The notes: generated by a model from the letters alone, not told the origin. A stretch of DNA of 64,000 bases from Trinickia symbiotica (GCF_002934455.1 NZ_PTIR01000005.1:1-64000), one strand, 5' to 3'. Positions 27,870-38,404 are shown, numbered from the stretch's first letter. Numbers and translations are program-made.

Positions 27870-28805
27870 TCAACGCTTGTCCGGCCGCTGCACCATCCAT
27901 CGAATCGTGTCAGCGAAATCGATAGGCTGCACGGTGGGCGCCATCTGACGCAGCTTCGTCGCCGATCCGACGAGCACCTTAACCTCGTTGTCGCGCACAA
28001 AGGCGCGATTGACGCGGATTTCCAGATCGTGCCCCGATGCCTCGCGGACCAGGTCCACGACCTCGTGCAGCGTATGCGGCTGCTCGCTGCATACATTGAC
28101 GATCTCGCCCGCCGCCGGCGACTCGAGCAGTGCGCGATACGCGCTCGCCACCATGCGTACATCGGAAAAATCACGCGCCACGTCGAGATTGCCGAGTTCG
28201 ATAAAGGGCCGCCCTTGCGTGAAATGCGAGACGATCTTCGGTACGAGGAATCGGCTCTCCTGCCCACGCCCCGTGTAGTTGAACGGCCGCGTGATGACGA
28301 TCGCCAAACGGTCCGCCCACGTCTTCGCGAGATGCTCCATCGCCAGCTTGCTCGCGGCATAGTGATTCACCGGAGCCGGGGGCATGCTCTCGTCGACCAC
28401 GCCCGCTGCGTTTCCATAGACGTTCGCGCTGCTGGCGATTAGGATTTTTTGCGGATGGCAGCCCACATCGATGCAGGCTTGAAGCAGGTTCAAAGTACCG
28501 AGAACGTTGACGCGATACATATCGAGCGCATCGTCGTGCGCAACGAAGCTGATCGCGGCGAGATGCACGATATGCGTCGGCTTGACGAGCCCGATGACGC
28601 GTCTGCAATCGTGCACAGAGGTAATGTCGAGCAGATGCTCGTTCTCCTCCAGCCCGTTCACGCCGGTGCGTGCCACCGTGCCGTGCACCTCGTAGCCGGC
28701 CCGCCGCAATTCATCGCGCACGTATGCGCCAGTAAACCCTCGGACGCCGGTGATCAAAGCACGCTTCAGCGTCGGTCGGTTGGAGGAAGTCAAATCAACG
28801 ATCAT
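27870..28805 (-). CDS. rmd: GDP-6-deoxy-D-mannose (GDP-4-keto) reductase
   Basis: A 311-residue extended SDR that reduces GDP-4-dehydro-6-deoxy-D-mannose to GDP-D-rhamnose. The NAD(P) loop is ITGVRGFTGAYV; the catalytic set is ASSANVYG and YAASK; FNYTGRGQE and LDVARDFSDVRM are typical of Rmd and Gmd relatives. ATG 28805 lies 23 bases after rmlC. Related 4,6-dehydratases or epimerases are possible, but gmd in the same locus makes Rmd the best call. The pair points to a D-rhamnose-containing polymer. Confidence 0.85.
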   Translation of the reverse strand: MIVDLTSSNRPTLKRALITGVRGFTGAYVRDELRRAGYEVHGTVARTGVNGLEENEHLLDITSVHDCRRVIGLVKPTHIVHLAAISFVAHDDALDMYRVNVLGTLNLLQACIDVGCHPQKILIASSANVYGNAAGVVDESMPPAPVNHYAASKLAMEHLAKTWADRLAIVITRPFNYTGRGQESRFLVPKIVSHFTQGRPFIELGNLDVARDFSDVRMVASAYRALLESPAAGEIVNVCSEQPHTLHEVVDLVREASGHDLEIRVNRAFVRDNEVKVLVGSATKLRQMAPTVQPIDFADTIRWMVQRPDKR

Positions 28806-28828
28806 CTTATATTGCAGTTCATGTCCGC

Positions 28829-29380
28829 TCACGCGAACAAATCGGCGTCCGCCAGCAGTTTTCCGGCGGCATCCTTCGGTGCGAGCGCGGGCTCGAAGTC
28901 GATCGGCCATTCGATCGCGACTTGCGGATCGTTCCAAACAAGGCAGCGCTCGAATTCGGGATACCAGTAGTCGGTGGTCTTATAGAGAAACTGCGCCGTG
29001 TCCGACAGCACCACGAATCCGTGCGCGAACCCTGGCGGGATCCACAGTTGCCGGTGATTCTCGCCCGAAAGAACGAAACCGGCCCACTTGCCGAAAGTCG
29101 GCGAACTTCGGCGTAGATCGACCGCAACGTCGAATACGGTCCCTTCGACGACGCGCACGAGCTTGCCCTGCGCATGCTCGATCTGGTAATGGAGCCCTCG
29201 AAGAACGCCCTTGGCCGAACGAGAATGGTTGTCCTGCACGAATCCGATACCTTGCTCCACGGCCTCGGCGAAGTTTCGTGCATTGAAGCTTTCGTAGAAG
29301 AACCCGCGTGCGTCGCCGAAAACTTTCGGCTCGATGAGCTTGACCCCGTCAAGCGATGTCGGTCTAACTCCAATGCTCAT
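28829..29380 (-). CDS. rmlC: dTDP-4-dehydrorhamnose 3,5-epimerase
   Basis: Third enzyme of dTDP-L-rhamnose synthesis. The 183 residues form the RmlC cupin: [17 protein letters not shown], the catalytic His in GVLRGLHYQ, and [10 protein letters not shown]. The ATG overlaps the rmlA stop as ATGA (29377-29380), so both are translated from one message. Confidence 0.97.
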   Translation of the reverse strand: MSIGVRPTSLDGVKLIEPKVFGDARGFFYESFNARNFAEAVEQGIGFVQDNHSRSAKGVLRGLHYQIEHAQGKLVRVVEGTVFDVAVDLRRSSPTFGKWAGFVLSGENHRQLWIPPGFAHGFVVLSDTAQFLYKTTDYWYPEFERCLVWNDPQVAIEWPIDFEPALAPKDAAGKLLADADLFA

Positions 29381-30258
29381 GCGATTTGGCCCGAGAGTAG
29401 GCTCGTCAGGTAGACGCCATAATGGCTCTTGTTCAGAGGCCGCGCCAGTCGTCGCAATTGCTCGGCATCGATCCAGTTGCGGCGATAGGCGATCTCTTCA
29501 GGACACGCCACCATCAAGCCCTGGCGCTTTTGCAGCGTCGCAATGAACGTCGACGCCTCGATCAATGAATCGTGCGTGCCGGTATCGAGCCAGGCATAGC
29601 CGCGCCCCATGATCTCGACGTTGAGCGCGCCGTCAGCAAGGTAGCGGGAATTCACATCCGTGATCTCGAGCTCACCGCGCGCGGAAGGTTTGATGTCGGC
29701 CGCGATATCGCATACGCGCTCGTCGTAGAAGTAAAGGCCGGTCACGGCATAGCTCGAACGCGGCCGCGCCGGCTTTTCTTCGATCGAGACCGCTCGAAAA
29801 TCCGCATCGAACTCCACGACGCCATAACGCTCGGGATCGTTGACGTGGTATGCGAATACGGTCGCCCCCGTCTCGCGAGCGTCGGCGCGCTCGAGCTGGC
29901 TCACGAGGTCATGGCCATAAAAAATGTTGTCGCCGAGTATGAGTGCAGACGAGCGTCCGCCGATGAACTGCTTGCCGATGATGAACGCCTGCGCAAGGCC
30001 ATCAGGTGACGGTTGCACCGCATATTGGAGGTTCATGCCCCACTGGCTGCCATCGCCGAGCATCGCCGTGAATCGCGGCGTGTCCTGAGGCGTGGAGATG
30101 ATGAGGACATCGCGAATCCCCGAGACCATCAGCGTGGACAGGGGATAGTAGATCATCGGCTTGTCGTAGACAGGCAGGAGCTGCTTCGACACGGCATGCG
30201 TGACCGGATAGAGCCGCGTGCCCGAGCCACCCGCGAGGATAATGCCTTTCCGTGTCAT
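29377..30258 (-). CDS. rmlA: Glucose-1-phosphate thymidylyltransferase
   Basis: First step of dTDP-L-rhamnose synthesis: Glc-1-P plus dTTP. The nucleotide-binding motif is [14 protein letters not shown], followed by [26 protein letters not shown] and [12 protein letters not shown]. 293 residues, the usual length. The ATG at 30258 has GGAGGGG five bases upstream. Follows rmlB by 42 bases. Confidence 0.97.
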   Translation of the reverse strand: MTRKGIILAGGSGTRLYPVTHAVSKQLLPVYDKPMIYYPLSTLMVSGIRDVLIISTPQDTPRFTAMLGDGSQWGMNLQYAVQPSPDGLAQAFIIGKQFIGGRSSALILGDNIFYGHDLVSQLERADARETGATVFAYHVNDPERYGVVEFDADFRAVSIEEKPARPRSSYAVTGLYFYDERVCDIAADIKPSARGELEITDVNSRYLADGALNVEIMGRGYAWLDTGTHDSLIEASTFIATLQKRQGLMVACPEEIAYRRNWIDAEQLRRLARPLNKSHYGVYLTSLLSGQIA

Positions 30259-30300
30259 ATTTTCCCCTCCGGACGAGCTACGCCGATCCGATGATGCGTA

Positions 30301-31365
30301 TTACGCGCGCGCAGCATAGTTCGTTTCGACCCATTTCCGGTATTCGCCCGAAGCCACCTCTGTAACCCAGGCCTCATTGTCGAGATACCACTGAACTGTT
30401 TTTCCGAGACCGGTCTCGAACGTCTCCGCAGGCTTCCACCCAAGTTCGCGCTCGATCTTTCGCGCATCGATCGCATAGCGCCGATCGTGTCCGGGCCGGT
30501 CTTTGACGAACGCGATCTGCTGACGGTAGGAGCCGCCGCCGGCCTTGGGTCGGGCCTTGTCCAGTAGGTCGCAGACGGTCTGAACGACCTCGATGTTGGT
30601 CTTTTCGTTCCATCCGCCGACGTTGTACTTGTCACCGGGCACGCCGTCGGACAGGACCACCCGCAAGGCGGCGCAATGATCACCGACATAGAGCCAATCG
30701 CGCACGTTGTGGCCGTCGCCATACACAGGCAGCGACTTGCCGGCAATCGCGTTGGCGATGATGAGTGGAATCAGCTTCTCGGGGAACTGATAAGGACCGT
30801 AGTTGTTCGAGCAGTTCGTCGTCAGCGTTGGAAGACCGTACGTGTGATGATAAGCGCGCACTAGGTGATCGGAGCCCGCTTTGGTCGCCGAATAGGGGCT
30901 GTTCGGCGCATAAGGCGTTGTCTCGGAGAACTGAGGATCGATCGGTGACAAAGAACCGAATACCTCGTCCGTCGAGATATGGAGGAAACGGAACGCGGCA
31001 CGCGACGCGTCATCGAGCCCGCTCCAGTATCGACGTGCACTCTCGAGTAATGCGAAGGTCCCTACCACATTTGTCTGGACGAAATCGGCGGGACCGTGAA
31101 TGGAACGATCGACATGGCTTTCCGCCGCGAAATGCACTACGGCTCGCGGCTTGTGCTCGAGAAGCAGAGAGTCGACGAGCGCGGCGTCGCAAATGTCGCC
31201 GCGCACGAACACGTGATGCCGACTTTGCTCGATAGACGCCAACGTACGCAGGTTCCCCGCGTAGGTCAGCTTGTCTAGGTTCAACACCGGCTCGTCGGAA
31301 AGACGCAGCCAGTCGAGCACGAAATTCGCTCCAATAAAGCCTGCACCGCCCGTTACGAGGATCAT
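30301..31365 (-). CDS. rmlB: dTDP-glucose 4,6-dehydratase
   Basis: Second step of dTDP-L-rhamnose synthesis. 354 residues with the NAD loop [12 protein letters not shown], the catalytic STDEVFGSL and the Tyr/Lys pair YSATK, plus [18 protein letters not shown] 31365 has AAGGGA seven bases upstream; the frame remains open for more than 1 kb upstream opposite apaH, but that part is a shadow. First gene of the leftward locus, with a promoter-like element and a strong hairpin in its leader. Confidence 0.97.
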   Translation of the reverse strand: MILVTGGAGFIGANFVLDWLRLSDEPVLNLDKLTYAGNLRTLASIEQSRHHVFVRGDICDAALVDSLLLEHKPRAVVHFAAESHVDRSIHGPADFVQTNVVGTFALLESARRYWSGLDDASRAAFRFLHISTDEVFGSLSPIDPQFSETTPYAPNSPYSATKAGSDHLVRAYHHTYGLPTLTTNCSNNYGPYQFPEKLIPLIIANAIAGKSLPVYGDGHNVRDWLYVGDHCAALRVVLSDGVPGDKYNVGGWNEKTNIEVVQTVCDLLDKARPKAGGGSYRQQIAFVKDRPGHDRRYAIDARKIERELGWKPAETFETGLGKTVQWYLDNEAWVTEVASGEYRKWVETNYAARA

Positions 31366-31440
31366 CCGGTTCCCTTCAAATGCTTGGTCAGCGACGCTGC
31401 GGCAAGAGATTACGTACAATCTGTCACCGAAAATTGCCGC

Positions 31441-31481
31441 AACCACTGCTTTCGGCAACGGCCTCGCCGAAAGCAGTGGTG
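31441..31481 (-). other. Strong hairpin in the rmlB leader
   Basis: Perfect 15-base arms at 31442-31456 and 31466-31480 enclose a nine-base loop. The arm begins accactgctttcgg. There is no T-run, so it does not look like an intrinsic terminator in either direction. It lies about 77-115 bases before the rmlB start codon, close to the predicted 5' end of the transcript. Confidence 0.6.
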
Positions 31482-31503
31482 CCGTCCATAAGATAAACGC
31501 AAC

Positions 31504-31532
31504 ATTATACGGCCGCACGTCCAAAACATCGA
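31504..31532 (-). promoter_or_regulatory. Candidate promoter of the rml-led locus
   Basis: On the minus strand a perfect TATAAT (plus-strand 31504-31509) has a weak -35 (TCGATG) 17 bases upstream at 31527-31532. Transcription would start near 31497 and give a leader of about 130 bases containing the hairpin. The weak -35 makes this tentative. Confidence 0.4.
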
Positions 31533-31554
31533 ACGGGGCCGCTCCCATTCGCCC

Positions 31555-32439
31555 ATGACCGCCCTCTCGCACACCGATTCGCTCGCCCCTTTCGCCTTCG
31601 GCGACCTTCAAGGCTGCCATGAGCCCTTCATGCGTCTGCTCGGCAAACTGCCCGCAGGCGCGGACACACCGCTCTGGTTCGCCGGCGACTTGATCAACCG
31701 CGGCCCTGACTCGCTCGCCACGCTTCGCGAAGTCGCAGGCCTGGGCGCACGCGCTACCGTCGTGCTCGGCAACCACGATCTCCACCTGCTGGCCGTCTCG
31801 GCCGGCGTGAGGCGCACCAAATCGGGCGACACGTTGAGCGATATCCTCGCCGCGCCCGATGCCCCCGATCTGCTCGACTGGTTGCGTCACCGCCCTCTCG
31901 CTCACATCGAGCGCGGGATCCTTCTCGTTCATGCGGGCGTGCTGCCGCAATGGGACGCCGCATTGACGCTCGAACTGGCCGAGGAGTTGGAGCGCGCCTT
32001 GCGTGGCCCCGCTTGGGCCGAGACGCTCGCCGACCTCTACGGCAATGAGCCGCGCACCTGGAGCCCCGATCTGCGACGAAAGGAGCGCATGCGTGTGGCG
32101 TTCAACGCGCTCACCCGCATTCGCTTCTGCTCCGCCGACGGCAAGATGGATTTCGCGGCAAACGGCGGCCCTGCCTCCGCGCCGCCGGGGCATATGCCTT
32201 GGTTCGACGCGCCGGGCCGCCGCACGGCCGATATCACCGTCGTCTTCGGCCATTGGGCCGCGCTCGGCCTCATGATGCGCGACAACGTCATCGGCCTCGA
32301 TTCGGGGTGCGTCTGGGGCAATCGCCTGTCGGCGGTGCGGCTCGCGGCGAACCCAGCCGAGCGGACGCTGATGCAGGTGGACTGCGGCGGATGCGGCCGA
32401 GTGGCGGATGAACGCGAGCAGACGCAATCAAATACGTAA
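31555..32439 (+). CDS. apaH: Symmetrical diadenosine tetraphosphate hydrolase
   Basis: Hydrolyses Ap4A to two ADP, and removes Np4 caps from RNA in some bacteria. The 294 residues carry metallophosphatase motifs GDLQGC (family GDxxG), [28 protein letters not shown] and the C-terminal VFGHWAALG and GLDSGCVWG, diagnostic for ApaH. Transcribed divergently from rmlB and probably not part of the glycan locus. Confidence 0.95.
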   Translation: MTALSHTDSLAPFAFGDLQGCHEPFMRLLGKLPAGADTPLWFAGDLINRGPDSLATLREVAGLGARATVVLGNHDLHLLAVSAGVRRTKSGDTLSDILAAPDAPDLLDWLRHRPLAHIERGILLVHAGVLPQWDAALTLELAEELERALRGPAWAETLADLYGNEPRTWSPDLRRKERMRVAFNALTRIRFCSADGKMDFAANGGPASAPPGHMPWFDAPGRRTADITVVFGHWAALGLMMRDNVIGLDSGCVWGNRLSAVRLAANPAERTLMQVDCGGCGRVADEREQTQSNT

Positions 32440-32571
32440 CGTCGACGCGCATCGACGGTCATTGTGTGAATCCGCACACGTATCCGTGAAAAATTCGGTA
32501 ACCATTCACGGGTTCTTGAGAATCGTCATCTTTTCTAGAATGGCTATTTGAATACGAACTGCGGAGCAATC

Positions 32572-33219
32572 TTGCGAACCCTCGACGGCTTGGGCCCGGA
32601 AAACGGCTCGATACAAGGCAGACGTGACGCATCGCGAGCGTGGCAGTTGCCGTCCCGCCGCACGAAGCTTGCCGCCGAAGGCTACGGCGGCGTGCTCTGG
32701 ATGACGGGACTTTCCGGCGCGGGAAAGTCGACGCTGGCCAACGCGCTCAAGGAGCAACTTGAAGCGGACCGCTACCTCGTGACGGTGCTTGACGGCGACA
32801 TCCTAAGGACGGGTCTCAACACAGGATTGGGCTTCAGCGACAGCGATCGCCGCGAAAACATCCGGCGCGCCGCGGAAGTCGCGGCAATGTTCAAGCGAGC
32901 GGGCTTCATCGTCATTGCCGCGCTGATTTCGCCCGCGGCGGAACATCGAGCGCTGGCGAGAAAGATCATCGGCAATCAGTTCTTCGAAATTCACGTCGAC
33001 AGCAGCCTCGAGGTTTGCGAATCGCGGGACCCGAAGGGGCTCTACGCGAAAGCGCGCAGCGGAAAGCTCAGCCAATTCACGGGCTTGTCATCGCCGTACG
33101 AGCCACCCATTTCGCCCGACTTGGTCGTCGATACCTCACGCTCGACGATCGCCGGTTCCGTTGCGAAGCTGGTCGGGTTCATCGGCACACATATCGAAGA
33201 GCGTCGCTTCGAGCGCTAG
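32572..33219 (+). CDS. cysC: Adenylylsulfate (APS) kinase
   Basis: Phosphorylates APS to PAPS, the donor for sulfotransferases and an intermediate of sulfate assimilation. Walker A is GLSGAGKST, followed by LDGDILRTGLNTGLGFS and DPKGLYAKARSG, the APS kinase signature. No ATG precedes the core; TTG 32572 is chosen because GGAG lies at 32563-32566, five bases before it. Another TTG at 32548 is possible. A three-codon frame (ATG at 32540) sits just upstream. The gene is not next to cysD or cysN, so it may serve sulfation, fitting the sulfotransferase gene at 5457-6728; that link is inference. Confidence 0.88.
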   Translation: MRTLDGLGPENGSIQGRRDASRAWQLPSRRTKLAAEGYGGVLWMTGLSGAGKSTLANALKEQLEADRYLVTVLDGDILRTGLNTGLGFSDSDRRENIRRAAEVAAMFKRAGFIVIAALISPAAEHRALARKIIGNQFFEIHVDSSLEVCESRDPKGLYAKARSGKLSQFTGLSSPYEPPISPDLVVDTSRSTIAGSVAKLVGFIGTHIEERRFER

Positions 33220-33292
33220 CAAACGTTGTCGCCCTGGGGAGCGCCGGGTCCAGAAGGAAGGCAATCGTTCGTCTCCGAACGGCGCTACTTCG

Positions 33293-34117
33293 TCATGCGC
33301 CGCCGGCCCCGCCGGCTTCTGCAGGCCGCCCCTCATCGGGCATCTGCTCATACCGCACCTCGGCGCCCACGGGCGGCGGCCACTTCGCCTGCATCCACGT
33401 AAGCGCGGATGCCACAGCCTCTCTCGCCTGAGCGGCGAATGCGCGGCGGTCGCTCGTGGGCACGATCGGTTCGCCCACGAAAACATGCGCCGTGATCGGC
33501 CCGCCGCGCAACGTCGCATCGAGCGATTCGCCAAGCGACATGTCGCCGATATAGGCGGGTGCCGTGGTCTGCCGTCCTTGCGCATCCTCGTAGAGCAAGC
33601 AGATCGGCTGCACCGGACATCCGGCCGAAACGGCCGCTTGAAACAGATTCGCGTGAAACGGCAGCAGCGACACGCCGTCCGACGTCGTGCCCTCGGGGAA
33701 CACGCACATCACTTCGCCAGCCTGCAGGCGCGCGGCCATCTCGTGCATCGTCCTCAGCGCGTCCTTGCGCTTCTCGCGTTGAACAAACACGGTGCCGAGC
33801 CGGTACGCGAGCCAGCCGACGATCGGCCACTCGCGCACCTCGGCCTTCGATACGAACGGCGTCGGCCGCCACGCATTGATCACGTAGATGTCGATCCACG
33901 AAATGTGATTGCCGACGACGAGCACGCCCTGATCGAGCCTGCGCTCGTCGCCATGCACGACGAGGCGCATGCCCGACAAGCGCAGCAGCTTGAGCGACCA
34001 GGCACGGATCCGCGCGTTCTTGTACGCCTCCGACGCGCGGGAAAAGCGCGTGGCGACGACCCACATGCCATGCAGCAGATGCACCACGAGCCGAATCTTG
34101 GCGAGCCCTACCTTCAT
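33293..34117 (-). CDS. plsC: 1-acyl-sn-glycerol-3-phosphate acyltransferase
   Basis: Acylates lysophosphatidic acid at the inner membrane. The catalytic motif is GNHISWIDIY (HX4D), the substrate-binding motif is FPEGTTSDG, and VQREKRKDA lies between. About 274 residues with a hydrophobic N-terminal segment. ATG 34117 is preferred to GTG 34126 because AAGGG lies eight bases before it. Convergent with cysC. Confidence 0.92.
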   Translation of the reverse strand: MKVGLAKIRLVVHLLHGMWVVATRFSRASEAYKNARIRAWSLKLLRLSGMRLVVHGDERRLDQGVLVVGNHISWIDIYVINAWRPTPFVSKAEVREWPIVGWLAYRLGTVFVQREKRKDALRTMHEMAARLQAGEVMCVFPEGTTSDGVSLLPFHANLFQAAVSAGCPVQPICLLYEDAQGRQTTAPAYIGDMSLGESLDATLRGGPITAHVFVGEPIVPTSDRRAFAAQAREAVASALTWMQAKWPPPVGAEVRYEQMPDEGRPAEAGGAGGA

Positions 34118-34174
34118 CGCGTCCACCCTTCGTTCTCTTATTCGTCTCGTCCCGTCGCCATCGATGCGACGAGA

Positions 34175-35452
34175 TCAATTCCGCTCGAATGCGACACGTC
34201 CCGCAACGATCGTCGCACGCACGCGCGCGGGCAGTTCGTAGCCGAGGAACGGTGTGTTATGCCCCTGGCTCTTCAGCGAGCGAGGCTCGACTCGCCAGTG
34301 CGCGCCCGCATCGAAAACGCAAATGTCGGCCGTCGCGCCGACGTCGATGCGCCCCGCCGGCAGCTTCAGAACGTCGGCCGGCGCCGCAGTAACGCGGTTC
34401 AACGCCTTGGCAAGCGGCACGCGCGTTTCCTCGGCCCATTTCACGGTCAACGATAGCAGTAACTCGAGCCCCGTCGCGCCCGGTGTTGCTTCGGCGAACG
34501 GCAGCAGCTTCTCGTCGTCGTCGACGGGCGTGTGATCGGAGCAAATCGCGTCGATCGTGCCGTCTGCCAGCCCCGCGCGGATCGCTTCGCGGTCGCGTTG
34601 CGAACGCAACGGGGGATCGAGGCGGAACTGCGCGTCGAAGTAGCCGATGTCGACATCGATCAGATGAATGTGGTTTGCCGACACATCACATGTCACGGGC
34701 AAGCCCTCTGCCTTGGCTTCGCGCACGAGAGCAATTCCGGCGGCCGACGAGAGATGCGGCAGGTGAACGCGAGCACCCGTGACGCGCATCAACTCGAAAA
34801 TCGTATGCAGGGCGATGGTTTCCGCCGCAACGGGCATCCCAGGCAAGCCGAGGCGCGACGCCACCGCGCCGCTCGCGGCCACGCCGCCCTTCGCTAAATA
34901 CGCATCGAGCGGGCGCAGCCAAGCGGTATAGCCGTACGTGCTCGCATACTGAAGCGCGCGCAGGAGCACCTGCGTATCGACGATCGGCAGCTCCGCTTGA
35001 GAAAACCCCACGCAGCCGGCCTCGGTCAGCGCGACCATCTCGGTGATGACCTGCCCCTTGAGCCCGACGGTGAGCGCGCCGAGCGGGTACACGTGCGCGC
35101 GATCGAGTTTGCGCGCGCGAAACTTGAGCATCTCCACGAGGCCGGGCTCGTCGAGGATCGGATCGGTATCAGGCGGGCAAACGAGGCTCGTCACGCCGCC
35201 CGCGAGGGCCGCGGCCGTTTCGGATTCGAGCGTCGCCTTGTGTTCGTAGCCAGGCTCGCGAAGCCGCGCCGAGAGGTCGACGAGACCGGGCGCCACGTAA
35301 AGTCCGTTCGCATCGATCGTCTTCGTCGCTTCGAAATCGGCCGGCGCGAGACCGTTCCCCACGATCTTGCCGTCCGCGATGAACACATCCGCTCGCCGCT
35401 CGGTGCCGGCCGCCGGATCGATCACGGTGCCGCCTTGGATATGAGTCTTCAT
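34175..35452 (-). CDS. pyrX: Non-catalytic dihydroorotase homologue (PyrC')
   Basis: A 425-residue class I dihydroorotase homologue next to pyrB. The zinc-binding HxH of active enzymes should lie in PGLVDLxxxLREPG, but here it reads PGLVDLSARLREPG, so both histidines are missing. The downstream DGTIDAICSDHTP motif and overall fold are kept. This matches the inactive PyrC' subunits of Pseudomonas and related bacteria, which stabilise the aspartate transcarbamoylase dodecamer. An active dihydroorotase should be encoded elsewhere. It follows pyrB by 47 bases. Confidence 0.88.
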   Translation of the reverse strand: MKTHIQGGTVIDPAAGTERRADVFIADGKIVGNGLAPADFEATKTIDANGLYVAPGLVDLSARLREPGYEHKATLESETAAALAGGVTSLVCPPDTDPILDEPGLVEMLKFRARKLDRAHVYPLGALTVGLKGQVITEMVALTEAGCVGFSQAELPIVDTQVLLRALQYASTYGYTAWLRPLDAYLAKGGVAASGAVASRLGLPGMPVAAETIALHTIFELMRVTGARVHLPHLSSAAGIALVREAKAEGLPVTCDVSANHIHLIDVDIGYFDAQFRLDPPLRSQRDREAIRAGLADGTIDAICSDHTPVDDDEKLLPFAEATPGATGLELLLSLTVKWAEETRVPLAKALNRVTAAPADVLKLPAGRIDVGATADICVFDAGAHWRVEPRSLKSQGHNTPFLGYELPARVRATIVAGRVAFERN

Positions 35453-35499
35453 GCGCTGCTCTGCCTTCTTCTATCTCTCTCGGTCTGCCGATTTTGGCT

Positions 35500-36540
35500 T
35501 CAATCGTTGTTGCCGGCCACGATGCTCATCACGGCCATGCGCACGGCGATGCCGAACGTCACCTGATTGAGGATCACCGATTGCGGGCCGTCGGCCACCT
35601 GCGAATCGATTTCGACGCCGCGATTCATCGGCCCCGGATGCATCACGATCGCATCGGGCTTCGCGCGCGCAAGGCGCTCGGGCGTCAAGCCCCAGCTCTT
35701 GAAGTACTCCTGCGCCGAAGGCAGCAACGCGCCGCTCATGCGTTCGTTCTGCAGTCGAAGCATGATGATGACGTCGACGTCCGCCAGCCCTTCGTCGAGA
35801 TTGTGGAACACGCGCACGCCCATCTGCTCGAGGCCGCCCGGCAACAGCGTGCGCGGCCCCACGGCCCGCACCTCGGGCACGCCGAGCGTGGTCAATCCGT
35901 GGATGTCGGAACGCGCCACGCGCGAATGCAAAATATCGCCGACGATCGCCACACGCAGGTTCGTGAAGTCGCGCTTGTAGTGGCGAATCGTGTACATGTC
36001 GAGCAGGCCCTGCGTCGGGTGCGCATGGCGGCCATCGCCCGCGTTGATGACATGCACGTGCGGCGCGCAATGCTCGGCGATCAGATAAGGCGCGCCGCTC
36101 GACGCATGCCGCACGACGAACATGTCCGCATGCATCGCGGAAAGATTGTTGATCGTGTCGAGCAGCGACTCGCCCTTGCTCGTCGACGAGGCGTTGATGT
36201 TGAGATTCAACACGTCCGCCGACAAGCGCTTCGCGGCGATCTCGAACGTCGTGCGAGTGCGCGTCGAATTCTCGAAGAAGAGATTGAAGACCGATTTGCC
36301 ACGCAGCAGCGGCACCTTCTTCACCTCGCGATCGGTGACGCTGACGAACTGCTCCGCCGTATCGAGAATGTGATTGACGATCGCACGCGGCAGGCCCTCG
36401 ATCGTCAAAAGGTGCTTCAATTCGCCGTTCTTCGTGAGCTGCGGGTTACCCTTGAGGAAACCGTAGCGAAAACGGTCTGGCGATGGGCTCGTACCGGCTC
36501 GGTCGCCGTTGTCGGCTTGGCCCGCGTTGACGATGTTCAT
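35500..36540 (-). CDS. pyrB: Aspartate carbamoyltransferase catalytic chain
   Basis: Makes N-carbamoyl-aspartate in pyrimidine synthesis. Carbamoyl phosphate motif [12 protein letters not shown], aspartate-side [10 protein letters not shown], and [14 protein letters not shown]. At 346 residues it has an N-terminal extension of about 40 residues over E. coli PyrB, as expected for the type that assembles with PyrC'. Lies between pyrR and pyrC'. Confidence 0.96.
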   Translation of the reverse strand: MNIVNAGQADNGDRAGTSPSPDRFRYGFLKGNPQLTKNGELKHLLTIEGLPRAIVNHILDTAEQFVSVTDREVKKVPLLRGKSVFNLFFENSTRTRTTFEIAAKRLSADVLNLNINASSTSKGESLLDTINNLSAMHADMFVVRHASSGAPYLIAEHCAPHVHVINAGDGRHAHPTQGLLDMYTIRHYKRDFTNLRVAIVGDILHSRVARSDIHGLTTLGVPEVRAVGPRTLLPGGLEQMGVRVFHNLDEGLADVDVIIMLRLQNERMSGALLPSAQEYFKSWGLTPERLARAKPDAIVMHPGPMNRGVEIDSQVADGPQSVILNQVTFGIAVRMAVMSIVAGNND

Positions 36541-36661
36541 CTTTCTGTCTGTTGCCTGTTTCGAACTTGAGTTGACTGTTTGCCGGTCGTTTCGCTAGCC
36601 GCTATCGGACGATGCGATCGCCCAACACCCCTACGAATCGAGGAGTGGAGGCGACAAAGCC

Positions 36662-37177
36662 TCAGTCGCTGCGCGGCTCCGTGCGGAACGAAAAGCGTGT
36701 GTCGGCTTCGCGTACGAGCACGAGCGTCGTATCGCCCGCGAGATCGACGCGGCCGCCGACGAACCGCGCCGCAATCGGCAATTCGCGGCCACCGCGCTCT
36801 GCCAGCACCGCGAGCTCGACCGCGGCGGGACGGCCGTAGTCGTAAAGCTCGTTGATCGCCGCTCGCACGGTGCGGCCCGTGTAGAGCACATCGTCGACGA
36901 GCACGATCCTGCGGCCGTCGACGTCGAACGGCAAGGAAGTCGGGCTCGCCTGGCTGTGCAGGCCTTTCTTCGCGTAATCGTCACGATGGAGCGCGACGTT
37001 CACGACGCCGAAGCCCTCGATTCCCAGGTCATGCGCGAGCCGCTCAGCGAGCCATGCGCCGCCGCTATGAATGCCCGCGAGCGCGGGACCGTCGGGCTGC
37101 CCGAATGCGTTGCCGTAGGTGTCGCGAACCTGCGCGAGCAACGCGCGATAGAACGCTTCGGCGTCAATGCCATTCAT
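36662..37177 (-). CDS. pyrR: Bifunctional pyr operon regulator / uracil phosphoribosyltransferase
   Basis: A 171-residue type I phosphoribosyltransferase. The PRPP loop is [16 protein letters not shown], and [14 protein letters not shown] is the ribose-phosphate region. In Gram-positives PyrR binds pyr mRNA; in proteobacteria the regulatory role is not established. ATG 37177 overlaps the ruvX end by 14 bases and lies upstream of pyrB. Confidence 0.93.
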   Translation of the reverse strand: MNGIDAEAFYRALLAQVRDTYGNAFGQPDGPALAGIHSGGAWLAERLAHDLGIEGFGVVNVALHRDDYAKKGLHSQASPTSLPFDVDGRRIVLVDDVLYTGRTVRAAINELYDYGRPAAVELAVLAERGGRELPIAARFVGGRVDLAGDTTLVLVREADTRFSFRTEPRSD

Positions 37178-37598
37178 GGGAGAGGCCGTCCAGATATTGT
37201 TGAAGAATGATGCGCGCCGCTTCAGCATCGAGCATGTCGGCACGCCCACCGCTCGCGCGCAGGCCCGCTTCGGCTTCGACCGAAGAATATCGTTCGTCGA
37301 CCCAGTCCACCGGAAGATTAAAACGGCCGTTCAACTGATTGCCGAAACGTTTCGCGAGCCGCGTCATCTCATGCGGCGTGCCGTCGGGATGGCTCGGCAG
37401 GCCCACGACGAGCGCGTCAGGCTTCCATTCGCCGATCAGCTTGCCGACGGCCGCGAAGCGGGCTTCACGATTGGGATTCGGAACGACGGCGAGCGCGCGA
37501 GCCTGTCCGGTCAGCGCATTGCCGATCGCGACGCCGATGCGCTTTTCGCCATAATCGAACGCAAGCAGCGTCGCCTCACGCCCGACGGGCTTGCTCAT
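37164..37598 (-). CDS. ruvX: Holliday junction resolvase-like protein RuvX (YqgF)
   Basis: A 144-residue RNase H-fold nuclease that takes part in 16S rRNA 5' maturation or junction resolution. The N-terminal catalytic strand is [16 protein letters not shown], with [16 protein letters not shown] and [13 protein letters not shown], including the acidic residues. The ATG overlaps the algH stop as ATGA (37595-37598). The algH-ruvX-pyrR-pyrB order is conserved in many proteobacteria. Confidence 0.95.
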   Translation of the reverse strand: MSKPVGREATLLAFDYGEKRIGVAIGNALTGQARALAVVPNPNREARFAAVGKLIGEWKPDALVVGLPSHPDGTPHEMTRLAKRFGNQLNGRFNLPVDWVDERYSSVEAEAGLRASGGRADMLDAEAARIILQQYLDGLSHEWH

Positions 37599-38173
37599 GC
37601 GTGTCCCGCGTCGCCCGACAGCATCGATGGCGACACGCCGAGCAGCGCAAGCGCCGCTTGGAAGCGCTCTTCGGCGGGCACCTCGAAGACGATGCGCGGA
37701 TCGGCTTCGACCGTGAGCCAGCCGTTCTTCGAGATTTCTTCTTCGAGCTGACCCGCGCCCCAACCAGCATGGCCGAGCGTGAGCAGGAAACGTTGCGGAC
37801 CTTTGCCGCTCGCCACGGCTTCGAGCACGTCTTTCGACGTCGTCATCTCGAGGCCGCCCGTGACCGCCATCGACGACGTGTACGAACTGCCCTCGACGGG
37901 CTCGTGCAGCACGAAGCCGCGTTCGGTTTGCACGGGGCCGCCGAAATAGACGGGAACATGCAGCAGCGGCTCGATTTCGAGCTTGAGATCGATGCGGCTG
38001 AAGAGCGACTCGAGGTCGATATCGGTCGGCCGGTTGATGACGAGGCCGAGCGCTCCGCGATCGCTGTGATCGCAAAGGTAGACCACCGTTCCTGAAAACG
38101 TCGGGTCCGCCATGTTCGGCATGGCGATCAGGAACTGGTTCGTCAGGTTGATGCGATCGTTACTCTTAGGCAT
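37595..38173 (-). CDS. algH: YqgE/AlgH family protein
   Basis: A 192-residue conserved protein of unresolved molecular role, named for an alginate regulator in Pseudomonas. Family motifs are [53 protein letters not shown] and [18 protein letters not shown] 38173. First gene of the algH-ruvX-pyrR-pyrB-pyrC' set. Confidence 0.93.
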   Translation of the reverse strand: MPKSNDRINLTNQFLIAMPNMADPTFSGTVVYLCDHSDRGALGLVINRPTDIDLESLFSRIDLKLEIEPLLHVPVYFGGPVQTERGFVLHEPVEGSSYTSSMAVTGGLEMTTSKDVLEAVASGKGPQRFLLTLGHAGWGAGQLEEEISKNGWLTVEADPRIVFEVPAEERFQAALALLGVSPSMLSGDAGHA

Positions 38174-38404
38174 GGTACGAATTTTAGCAAAGACAGTGCG
38201 GAATAGCCCCCCTGACTTAGCGGGGCCGGCGCGGAAACGCACGAAGCGCGCCAATGCACCAAATATGCGAAATACGCCGCGCGGCGGACGGACGGCATGC
38301 CGTTCATCGGAGACACTGAAGACACTCTATCACGGTCGTTGTCCGCCCCCGCCGAAGCGCGGCGATATCAGACTGGCCAGGCGAAGATAGTGAGACGGCG
38401 ACGG

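Noticed and set aside
31366..32427. Long N-terminal extension of rmlB
   Set aside because: Antisense to apaH; the RmlB family starts at [12 protein letters not shown] and a ribosome site precedes 31365.
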